From Vibrio renipiscarius (GTDB lineage: Bacteria > Pseudomonadota > Gammaproteobacteria > Enterobacterales > Vibrionaceae), in the NCBI RefSeq assembly GCF_000827885.1, contig NZ_JTKH01000021.1:62001-126000 (forward strand): a stretch of 64,000 nucleotides of DNA. The letters run 5' to 3'. The notes beneath the pieces are model-generated. The model saw only the letters and a program-made list of their open reading frames with translations, had not been told where the DNA came from and ran no database searches. Below are positions 36,766 to 44,508 of the stretch, in pieces. The position numbers and the translations under genes are program-made. Positions within the stretch are counted from its first letter, which is position 1. Each line of letters opens with the position of its first letter.

Positions 36766-37791
36766 ATGAAAGGTATTTTTAAACTTATCACCGGTAACCC
36801 GATGGCATTGGTCGGAAGTATCATTCTCAGTGCTTTCATTTTGATGGCCATTTTTGCACCACTACTAGCAAAGCATGCGCCAGATAAACGCAGCGGTAAT
36901 CCACATGAATACCCATCAGCGTTAGTAAAAGCGGCACAGACAAACCCTGATGGCTGGGTGGCAACAAACCTGGCTGATGACCGCCGTACTTTGGCAATGT
37001 CAAAGAAAGCGGATCACGTAATGGGTACATCTCGTATGGGCCGTGACGTGTGGTCTCAGTTTGTACACGGTTCACGCGTATCGCTATCTGTTGGTTTTGG
37101 CGCGGGTATCACCGTTTGTTTCCTGGCGACGGTTATCGGTATCTCGGCGGGTTACTTTGGTGGTCGTATTGATGACTTCCTAACCGCAGCAATGAACATC
37201 ATGCTGGTTATCCCACAATACCCATTGCTGTTCGTACTGGCGGCATTTATCGGTGAGGCAGGGCCACTAACCATTGCGATGATAATCGGCTTTACCGCCT
37301 GGGCTTGGGGGGCACGTGTTATTCGCTCTCAAACTCTTGCCCTACGTGAAAAAGAGTTCGTTAAAGCAGCTGAAGTATTGGGTGAATCTTCATGGCGCAT
37401 CATCTTTGTTGAGATTTTGCCAAACCTTATCCCTATCGTAGGCGCAAGTTTCATCGGTTCTGTAATGTACGCAATCATGATGGAAGCCACCATTTCGTTC
37501 CTAGGTCTTGGTGACCCGAACACTGTTAGCTGGGGCATCATGTTGTACAACGTACAAACGTCGTCTTCTATGCTAATCGGCGCGTGGTGGGAACTGCTTG
37601 CACCTTGTTTGGCTCTTATTTTCTTGATGACTGGCCTAGCTCTGCTTAACTTCGCCGTGGATGAAATTGCCAACCCGCAACTTCGCTCGCACAAAGGCAT
37701 GAAGCGTTGGAAAAAACTTGCTGAGCAAGACCACAAAGAGCGTGAGCCTGAACTGCCACCACAAAATGCACTTTGGAGCGGAGATAAATAA
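36766..37791 (+). CDS. Chitooligosaccharide ABC importer, permease 2
   Basis: This 341-residue DppC/OppC-type permease is the partner of the previous gene. The first helix is LVGSIILSAFILMAIFAPLLAKHAPD, followed by the periplasmic GTSRMGRDVWSQFVHGSRVSL. The coupling loop is in EFVKAAEVLGESSWRIIFVEILPNLIPIV, and EATISFLGLGDPNTVSWGIML is the usual family tail motif. A 50-residue extension between the first helix and GTSRMGRD is longer than in DppC. The charged C-terminus extends past the last helix. GGAGG for this gene lies inside the end of the upstream permease. Confidence 0.92.
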   Translation: MKGIFKLITGNPMALVGSIILSAFILMAIFAPLLAKHAPDKRSGNPHEYPSALVKAAQTNPDGWVATNLADDRRTLAMSKKADHVMGTSRMGRDVWSQFVHGSRVSLSVGFGAGITVCFLATVIGISAGYFGGRIDDFLTAAMNIMLVIPQYPLLFVLAAFIGEAGPLTIAMIIGFTAWAWGARVIRSQTLALREKEFVKAAEVLGESSWRIIFVEILPNLIPIVGASFIGSVMYAIMMEATISFLGLGDPNTVSWGIMLYNVQTSSSMLIGAWWELLAPCLALIFLMTGLALLNFAVDEIANPQLRSHKGMKRWKKLAEQDHKEREPELPPQNALWSGDK

Positions 37792-37793
37792 TT

Positions 37794-38777
37794 ATGACAG
37801 CCCCACTAATTTCCGTCCGCAACCTTTGCGTTGACTACATCACAGCCGCGGGCGATGTCCGCGCCTGTAACAATGTAAGTTTTGACCTAGCACCAGGTGA
37901 AGTCTTTGGTCTAGCTGGTGAATCTGGTTGTGGTAAATCAACGGTTGCTTTCTCGCTAATGCGTCTACATAAGCCGCCAGCGTTTATCACCAGCGGTGAG
38001 GTGATTTTCAATGGCGAAAATATCCTCAATTACAGCGATGAACGCATGCAATCGTTCCGCTGGAGCGAGATGTCGATGGTGTTTCAAAGTGCGATGAACG
38101 CACTAAACCCAGTATTGACGATGGAAGAGCAGTTCTGTGACGTGATTATGCGCCACACCAACATGACTCGTGAGCAAGCAATCCGACGCGCAGAAGGTTT
38201 ATTGGAAATCGTTGATATCCACCCTAACCGCTTAACGGATTTCCCTCACCAGTTTTCCGGTGGCATGCGTCAACGCTTGGTTATCGCGATTGCATTAGCG
38301 CTTAACCCAAAAATGATCATCATGGATGAACCGACAACAGCACTAGACGTTGTGGTTCAGCGTGAGATTCTACAAAAGATTTATGCACTAAAAGAAGAGT
38401 TCGGCTTCTCGATTCTGTTTATTACTCATGACCTTTCATTAATGGTCGAGTTCTCAGACCGTATCGGCATCATGTACTCAGGTGAATTGATCGAAGTTGC
38501 TCCATCGAAGGAAATTTTAACTAGCCCTTATCACCCGTACACCAAAGGGCTGGGAAGTTCATTCCCTCCATTAACTGGACCGAAAACCAAGCTGACGGGC
38601 ATTCCTGGCAACCCATTGAACTTGCTAGAAATTCCACAAGGCTGTCGTTTCCAGGCACGTTGTGACCGTGTACATGACAAATGTACTCAAGTGGCTACGC
38701 AGTTAAGAGAGATTGAGCCTCGTCATTTTTCAAACTGCCACCTTTATGGTGAGCCAATTGCCCAGACCAAAATCTAG
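37794..38777 (+). CDS. Chitooligosaccharide ABC importer, ATPase 1
   Basis: This 327-residue DppD/OppD-type ATP-binding subunit has Walker A GESGCGKST and Q-loop VFQSAMNALNP. The signature is HQFSGGMRQRL, Walker B IIMDEPTTALD and the H-loop Asp-rich LFITHDLSLM. The C-terminal oligopeptide-type extension contains the Cys-rich CRFQARCDRVHDKC-x-C pattern, which binds a 4Fe-4S cluster in some OppD/DppD homologs. It is two bases after permease 2, with GGAG as ribosome-binding site. Confidence 0.93.
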   Translation: MTAPLISVRNLCVDYITAAGDVRACNNVSFDLAPGEVFGLAGESGCGKSTVAFSLMRLHKPPAFITSGEVIFNGENILNYSDERMQSFRWSEMSMVFQSAMNALNPVLTMEEQFCDVIMRHTNMTREQAIRRAEGLLEIVDIHPNRLTDFPHQFSGGMRQRLVIAIALALNPKMIIMDEPTTALDVVVQREILQKIYALKEEFGFSILFITHDLSLMVEFSDRIGIMYSGELIEVAPSKEILTSPYHPYTKGLGSSFPPLTGPKTKLTGIPGNPLNLLEIPQGCRFQARCDRVHDKCTQVATQLREIEPRHFSNCHLYGEPIAQTKI

Positions 38778-38815
38778 CAATTAATAAAGAAAACTAAGAA
38801 TTTCTGGAGTCAATT

Positions 38816-39811
38816 ATGAGCAAAGCATATGGCGAATTACTGATTGAGGGTAAAAATCTTATCAAAGATTTTCCAATCAGTAGTAACGCTCTAAAACAAC
38901 CAATGATGCGTGCGATTAACGACGTATCATTCAAAATGTACAAAAGTCGTGGCCTTGCGGTTGTAGGTGAGTCTGGTTCAGGTAAATCAACCACCGCCAA
39001 AATGATCGCAAAAATGTATGCGCCAACATCAGGTACGATCGAATACAAAGGTCGTGACATTCTTGATATTTCGTCTAAAGCCGATCTTATGCACTACCGC
39101 GAAGGCGTGCAAATGGTGTGGCAAGACCCGTTTGGTTCATTGAACCCAACGCACAACATCTTCCACCACATTGCTCGCCCACTCTTGATTCATAAAAAGA
39201 TCAAGCCTGGCAATCAAAAAGAACTGGAAGAGCGCGTTTACGATTTGCTAGAGCAAGTTGGCTTGATCCCACCAAAAGAAACAGCGGAAAAATACCCGCA
39301 CCAACTTTCCGGTGGTCAACGTCAGCGTGTCAACCTCGCGCGTAACATCGCCGTTGGTGCTGAAGTGGTTCTTGCAGATGAACCAACGTCAATGCTCGAC
39401 GTTTCAATTCGTGCTGGTGTTCTTAACCTGATGGAAGAGATGAAGTTTGAGAAAGAAATGTCTCTGCTTTACATCACCCATGACATCGCAACAGCACGTT
39501 ACATCGCTGAAGATATTGCGGTTATGTATGTCGGTCACATGGTTGAATGGGGTGACACTGAAGAGATCATTCATGATCCTCAACACCCATATACGCAATT
39601 ATTGGTTTCTGCCGTACCCGATCCAAGCAAGTCAATTCATACCGAATTGAAAGGCAATAAAGGGGAGATTCCTCTTTGGACTCCTCACTCAGTAGGTTGC
39701 CCTTTTGCTGGCCGTTGTACTCATGTCACTGATAAATGTCGTGAACGCCTACCAAGCGTAACGCAGTTATCTGAAAACCACTTTGTGCGCTGTTATCTCT
39801 ACGAAGACTAA
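38816..39811 (+). CDS. Chitooligosaccharide ABC importer, ATPase 2
   Basis: This 331-residue DppF/OppF-type ATPase pairs with the previous one. Motifs are Walker A GESGSGKST, Q-loop VWQDPFGSLNP, signature HQLSGGQRQRV, Walker B VLADEPTSMLD and the H-loop LLYITHDIATARY. The C-terminal cysteine motif GCPFAGRCTHVTDKC is present. It ends the transporter genes, and a very stable hairpin lies right after its stop codon. Confidence 0.93.
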   Translation: MSKAYGELLIEGKNLIKDFPISSNALKQPMMRAINDVSFKMYKSRGLAVVGESGSGKSTTAKMIAKMYAPTSGTIEYKGRDILDISSKADLMHYREGVQMVWQDPFGSLNPTHNIFHHIARPLLIHKKIKPGNQKELEERVYDLLEQVGLIPPKETAEKYPHQLSGGQRQRVNLARNIAVGAEVVLADEPTSMLDVSIRAGVLNLMEEMKFEKEMSLLYITHDIATARYIAEDIAVMYVGHMVEWGDTEEIIHDPQHPYTQLLVSAVPDPSKSIHTELKGNKGEIPLWTPHSVGCPFAGRCTHVTDKCRERLPSVTQLSENHFVRCYLYED

Positions 39812-39818
39812 GCACACA

Positions 39819-39847
39819 AGAGCCAAGAGAACGAATCTCTTGGCTCT
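39819..39847 (+). promoter_or_regulatory. Strong intercistronic hairpin between ABC and GH9 genes
   Basis: AGAGCCAAGAG and CTCTTGGCTCT form a perfect 11-bp stem with a 7-base loop, with no U tract afterwards. It could stabilise the 3-prime end of the transporter mRNA or mark a processing site. Confidence 0.75.
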
Positions 39848-39891
39848 CATAATTTACCCATGTCATTAAAGAATTTTTTGCGGAGATATCA

Positions 39892-41610
39892 ATGCTGCTA
39901 ATTACTAACCATATTGGTTATGAATCCCTTGGGCCAAAGCAGGCTGTTTTGATGACGAAAAAGACGCGCCAGTCGACTACCACTGCCTTGCTGGTGTGCG
40001 CTGATAGTCATCAAACAGTAGCAACGTTACATGTCCAAAAAGGCAGTAAAGTCGCTCATTGGCACCAAGGGAATTTTTTTCGCATTGATTTTTCTGATTT
40101 TCAAACACCTGGTAATTACTACTTACGCTTTGACAATATTCGTTCAGAAGTGTTCGAGATTGGCCAAGGCGTATTGATGCAACACACGTTCTCTGACGTG
40201 CTGCACTATTTCAAATCTCAACGCTGTGGCGGTATTTTCGATAAGCAAGATAAGCAAGCTCGCCTACTCGGTAGCGACGAAACCATCGATGCGCATGGCG
40301 GTTGGTATGATGCGTCTGGTGACGTCAGTAAATACTTAAGTCATTTATCTTACGCTAACTACTTCAATCCTCAACAAACCCCTATGGTGGTTTGGAACAT
40401 GCTTAAAGGGCTTGAGTTAGCAAGTGAGAATGAAAAATTTGCGTCATATTCTCGCGTACGCCTTATAGAAGAAGCACTATTCGGCGCTGATTTCTTGATG
40501 AGAATGCAAAGCCCACAAGGCTTCTTTTACATGACCGTTTTTGATAAATGGTCTAAAGATATCAACCAACGCGAAATCTGTGCTTATGCCACTCAACAAG
40601 GCCATAAGTCCGAAGATTATCAAGCAGGCTTTAGACAAGGTGGTGGCATTTCAATTGCTGCACTTGCTGCCGCCGCTCGCCTTAATGTGACAGGCGACTT
40701 CTCCGCTCAAGAATACTTACTCGCGGCAGAAAAAGGTTATTGGCATCTAAAAGAAATGAATAGCCAATATCTCAATGATGGTGAAGAAAACATCATTGAT
40801 GAATACTGTGCATTATTAGCGACGGTTGAGCTTTACCGTACAACTCAAAATAGTGATTTCCTGGCAGAAAGCCGCATTTGGGCACAAAGACTCGCCCAGC
40901 GTCAAATGTCAGATGACAAATTCGACCACTATTGGTCAGCAAACCAAGATGGCACACGTCCATACTTTCACGCAGCGGAAGCCGGATTACCCGTCATTGC
41001 ATTATGTGAATACCTCGCGTTTGAAAGTGACCCAGCCTTAAAGCAAAGCATTGAACAAGTGGTTGCACAAGCGATTGACTTTGAACTAACGATTTCTCAC
41101 CAAGTGGCGAATCCATTTGGTTACCCACGCCAATATGTTAAACCGGTTAATGATGAAAAGCGTGCCGCTTTCTTTGTCGCTCACGACAATGAGACGGGTT
41201 ACTGGTGGCAGGGTGAAAATGCGCGTCTAGGCTCTTTGGCGACCATGGCTTTCCTAGCGAAAAACTACGCGAAAGATGCAACACAGCAACAAAAACTGAT
41301 TGAATTTGCTCAAAATACATTGAATTGGATCGTGGGACAGAACCCATACAACATGTGCATGCTCGATGGTCACGGCCACAATAACCCCGATTACTTACCA
41401 CATTTAGGCTTCTTTAATGCCAAAGGTGGCGTTTGTAACGGAGTAACGGGTGGCTTTGAAGATGAAGAGGATATCGCTTTCAACCCCGCGAAGCAGAAAG
41501 ATGACATGCTGCAAAACTGGCGTTGGGGTGAACAATGGATCCCTCACGGAGCGTGGTACTTACTCGCGATCATCTGTCAATTTGATCATTTTGACGGCTT
41601 AGAGGGTTAA
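39892..41610 (+). CDS. Cytoplasmic GH9 exo-glucosaminidase/glucosidase
   Basis: This is a 572-residue glycoside hydrolase of family 9. An N-terminal cellulase immunoglobulin-like domain (about residues 1-85, ending YYLRFDNIRSEVFEIGQG) precedes the (alpha/alpha)6 barrel. The catalytic Asp region is GGWYDASGDVSKYL, and later blocks are IVGQNPYNMCMLDGHG, GVTGGFEDEEDIAFNP and QNWRWGEQWIPHGAW. There is no signal peptide, so it acts on imported sugars. Homologs in Vibrionaceae were reported as an unusual beta-glucosidase and as an exo-beta-D-glucosaminidase. A role on partly deacetylated chitobiose fits this operon. The substrate is inferred. Confidence 0.88.
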   Translation: MLLITNHIGYESLGPKQAVLMTKKTRQSTTTALLVCADSHQTVATLHVQKGSKVAHWHQGNFFRIDFSDFQTPGNYYLRFDNIRSEVFEIGQGVLMQHTFSDVLHYFKSQRCGGIFDKQDKQARLLGSDETIDAHGGWYDASGDVSKYLSHLSYANYFNPQQTPMVVWNMLKGLELASENEKFASYSRVRLIEEALFGADFLMRMQSPQGFFYMTVFDKWSKDINQREICAYATQQGHKSEDYQAGFRQGGGISIAALAAAARLNVTGDFSAQEYLLAAEKGYWHLKEMNSQYLNDGEENIIDEYCALLATVELYRTTQNSDFLAESRIWAQRLAQRQMSDDKFDHYWSANQDGTRPYFHAAEAGLPVIALCEYLAFESDPALKQSIEQVVAQAIDFELTISHQVANPFGYPRQYVKPVNDEKRAAFFVAHDNETGYWWQGENARLGSLATMAFLAKNYAKDATQQQKLIEFAQNTLNWIVGQNPYNMCMLDGHGHNNPDYLPHLGFFNAKGGVCNGVTGGFEDEEDIAFNPAKQKDDMLQNWRWGEQWIPHGAWYLLAIICQFDHFDGLEG

Positions 41611-41614
41611 CGTC

Positions 41615-42490
41615 ATGACGCTATACCATGTGGGTATTGATGGAGGAGGCACCTCTTGCCGTGCTCGAATTCGTGATGAACAGAAAGCGCTTATTGGCGA
41701 AGCGAAAAGTGGCAGCGCCAACATCATGCTGGGCACCGAGATTGCCATGGCTTCGATTGTCGAAGCGATCACCTTAGCAGCGAAACAAGGTGGACTCAGC
41801 GAAAAAGATTTCGCTGACATGCACGTCGGTTTAGCACTGGCGGGGGCCGAACATAAAGCCTCATGGCAACAATTTATGGCGCAATCACACCCGTTTGCTT
41901 CACTAACACTGAATACTGATGCTTACGGTGCGTGCATTGGTGCGCATAACGGTGACGATGGCGCAATCATGATTGGCGGCACGGGCTCATGTGGCATCTA
42001 TCTTAAAGGTGGCGAGCAACATGTGGTGGGCGGTCGTGAGTTTCCGATATCCGATCAAGGTGGCGGCGCAGTCATGGGGCTTCGTTTAATTCAACAAGTC
42101 TTACTTGCGTACGATGGCATCGTAGAAAAGACCCCGCTTGCCAGCCATGTTTTAAGTCACTTCAACAACGATGTCGATGCGATTGTCGAATGGTCAAAGG
42201 GCGCAATACCAAAAGACTACGGTCAATTTTCTCCGGCGATTTTTGAGCATGCTTACCGTGGTGATGCTCTTGCCATTTCGATGCTAAAACTTACGGCAGC
42301 GGATATCGAGATGTACCTCATCGCATTAAATAAGAAAGGCGCAACACGTATTTGCTTGATGGGTAGTATTGCTGAACGCATTCAAAATTGGCTTTCACCG
42401 CCAGTTCAGCAATGGATTGTCGCCCCTCAATTTGATGCAATTGAAGGCGCAATGATGTTTGCAGGCAAACCAGAGCATAATCTGTATTAA
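41615..42490 (+). CDS. Glucosamine/N-acetylglucosamine kinase, BadF/BcrA ATPase family
   Basis: This 291-residue kinase belongs to the hexokinase/actin-fold BadF-BcrA family. Phosphate motifs are GIDGGGTSCRARI at the N-terminus, GGTGSCGIYL in the middle, and CLMGSIAERI for adenosine contact. The V. cholerae counterpart, GspK, was characterised as a glucosamine-specific kinase; many annotations say N-acetylglucosamine kinase. Here it would phosphorylate monosaccharides released by GH9, GH20 and the phosphorylase. It starts four bases after the GH9 stop and ends 10 bases before the GH20 ATG. Confidence 0.88.
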   Translation: MTLYHVGIDGGGTSCRARIRDEQKALIGEAKSGSANIMLGTEIAMASIVEAITLAAKQGGLSEKDFADMHVGLALAGAEHKASWQQFMAQSHPFASLTLNTDAYGACIGAHNGDDGAIMIGGTGSCGIYLKGGEQHVVGGREFPISDQGGGAVMGLRLIQQVLLAYDGIVEKTPLASHVLSHFNNDVDAIVEWSKGAIPKDYGQFSPAIFEHAYRGDALAISMLKLTAADIEMYLIALNKKGATRICLMGSIAERIQNWLSPPVQQWIVAPQFDAIEGAMMFAGKPEHNLY

Positions 42491-42500
42491 GGATTTATAT

Positions 42501-44414
42501 ATGAGCTATCGTGTTGATCTTACCGTTCTCTCCGAGCAAAAACAGTTTTGTCGCTTTGGTTTAACATTGCACAACTTATCAGACCAAGATCTGGTGGATT
42601 GGACGCTGCAATTCATTATTGATCGACACATTTTGCCGGACAGTTTTACCCATGCTGAAATACGTCAAATCGGTAGTTTTTGTACGGTGACGCCTGACGT
42701 TATCGTATTGGAAGCCAATGCTCACTATTATTGTGAATTTAGCATCAATACGGCTCCGCTACGTTTCTACACCGATGGTTTTAAAGACGCACTTGTCGTA
42801 GAGAAAAATGGTCAAGTATCGCATCCTGTGAGTCTCACGCCGATTTCTCTCGCTTCCCCTTATCGTGACCGCAGTTCTGTTCCTGAGGTTGAAGCCTCCC
42901 AATGCGCGTTGATCCCTAAGCCAAATAACATCCTCCATATGGATGGTCACTATTTATTATCGCCAAACAGCCAAATTACCTTACAGGCGAATCTGGCAGA
43001 AAAAGCGGCGACTTGGCTACAAATTGAATTGGATTCTCTATACGCGTTTAAGACGCATCCCATTGGTCACAGCGACATATTATTCCGCAATAATCCAACG
43101 TTAGACGAAGGTGAATATACCCTGACCGTGAGTCATTCTGGGATTCGCTTAGAGGCGGGCTCAACGGCGGGTTTTGTTCATGCCAGTGCGACATTGCTGC
43201 AGCTCGTGCAAGAGACTGACCAACCCAATACGCTAAAAGTGCCATACGTTCAAATCAATGACACTCCACGCTTTCGTTATCGCGGCATGATGCTGGATTG
43301 CGCTCGTCATTTCCACCCTACGGAGCGAGTGAAGCGTTTAATCAATCATTTAGCACACTACAAATTTAACCACTTCCATTGGCACCTAACCGATGATGAA
43401 GGTTGGCGAATTGAAATTAAAGCCTACCCTGAATTGACCGAAATCGGATCAATTCGTGGCCCAGGCACTGCCTTGGAACCACAATTCAGCACACTGAATG
43501 ATGTGCATGGCGGCTTCTATAGCCAAGAAGAAATTCGTGATGTGGTCGCCTATGCGGCAGAGCGTGGCATCACCGTCATTCCTGAGATTGATATTCCAGG
43601 CCACTGCCGTGCGGCACTAAAAGCACTGCCTCATCTATTGAAAGATGAGCAAGACCAATCGGTCTATCGCAGTATTCAGCACTACACCGACAACGTGCTG
43701 TCACCAGCATTGCCGGGCACTTACGAATTTCTTGATACCGTTCTAACAGAAGTTGCCGAGTTGTTCCCATCACCTTGGATTCACATTGGCGCGGATGAAG
43801 TACCCGATGGTGTGTGGGTCAATAGCCCAAGCTGCCAAGAATTAATGGCACAACATGGCTATCAAAACACGAAAGAATTACAAGGCCACTTACTGCGCTA
43901 TGCAGAAAAACGCCTACAAACCCTTGGTAAGCGCATGGTCGGCTGGGAAGAAGCGCAGCATGGCAACAAGGTTAGCAAAGACACCATTATTTATTCTTGG
44001 CTCAGTGAAGAGGCAGCCCTCAACTGTGCCAGCCAAGGCTTTGATGTCATTTTGCAACCAGCCCAATACACCTATTTGGACATGACGCAGGATTACTCCC
44101 CAGACGAACCCGGTGTCGATTGGGCTAGCACCATTCCGCTAGAAAGCGCTTACCGTTATGAGCCATTAAAAGAAGTGCCCGATAGCGACCCAATTCGCAA
44201 ACGCATTCTTGGTATTCAATGTGCTTTGTGGTGTGAAATTGTCACCCACCAACAACGTATGGATTACATGATTTTCCCGCGCTTAACCGCGATGGCAGAA
44301 GCCTGCTGGACCGATAAGCCACAACGAAACTGGCAAGATTATTTATCCCGATTGAAAGGTCATCTCCCCCTACTTGATAAACAGGGTGTCGAATACCGTC
44401 AACCGTGGAAATAA
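42501..44414 (+). CDS. Beta-N-acetylhexosaminidase, GH20
   Basis: The 637-residue cytoplasmic enzyme releases GlcNAc from chitooligosaccharides. I chose the ATG at 42501, preceded by AAGGA. An earlier frame opening at 42459 runs through the kinase gene. The N-terminal CHB_HEX-like domain (SYRVDLTVLSEQKQFCRFGLTLHNLSDQDL) is followed by a GH20b domain. The catalytic barrel has RFRYRGMMLDCARHFHP and FNHFHWHLTDDEGWRIEI. The general acid pair Asp432-Glu433 lies in WIHIGADEVPDG. There is no signal peptide, which places it in the cytoplasm, as known for the V. cholerae operon enzyme. Confidence 0.93.
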   Translation: MSYRVDLTVLSEQKQFCRFGLTLHNLSDQDLVDWTLQFIIDRHILPDSFTHAEIRQIGSFCTVTPDVIVLEANAHYYCEFSINTAPLRFYTDGFKDALVVEKNGQVSHPVSLTPISLASPYRDRSSVPEVEASQCALIPKPNNILHMDGHYLLSPNSQITLQANLAEKAATWLQIELDSLYAFKTHPIGHSDILFRNNPTLDEGEYTLTVSHSGIRLEAGSTAGFVHASATLLQLVQETDQPNTLKVPYVQINDTPRFRYRGMMLDCARHFHPTERVKRLINHLAHYKFNHFHWHLTDDEGWRIEIKAYPELTEIGSIRGPGTALEPQFSTLNDVHGGFYSQEEIRDVVAYAAERGITVIPEIDIPGHCRAALKALPHLLKDEQDQSVYRSIQHYTDNVLSPALPGTYEFLDTVLTEVAELFPSPWIHIGADEVPDGVWVNSPSCQELMAQHGYQNTKELQGHLLRYAEKRLQTLGKRMVGWEEAQHGNKVSKDTIIYSWLSEEAALNCASQGFDVILQPAQYTYLDMTQDYSPDEPGVDWASTIPLESAYRYEPLKEVPDSDPIRKRILGIQCALWCEIVTHQQRMDYMIFPRLTAMAEACWTDKPQRNWQDYLSRLKGHLPLLDKQGVEYRQPWK

Positions 44415-44453
44415 AAAATAACAAGCTAACACATAACACTGTTAGTTATTTTC
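44412..44453 (+). promoter_or_regulatory. Imperfect hairpin between GH20 and chbP
   Basis: CTAACA and TGTTAG pair across an 8-base loop and can be extended by AAATAA/TTATTT with a four-base bulge. It is followed by TTTTCTC. It is a weak terminator-like or processing element. Confidence 0.4.
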
Positions 44454-44508
44454 TCTAGCTTAAAATTTTAACCACCTAAGAGTGGCTCTTGGTAAAAAGG
44501 AAATTAAG

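Noticed and set aside
42459..42500. GH20 start at 42459 inside the kinase gene
   Set aside because: The ATG at 42501 has AAGGA upstream and starts the CHB_HEX-like domain; the extension reads through kinase codons.
44482..44508. chbP start at 44482
   Set aside because: The ATG at 44509 has AAGG at good spacing and matches the known N-terminus MKYGYFDN.
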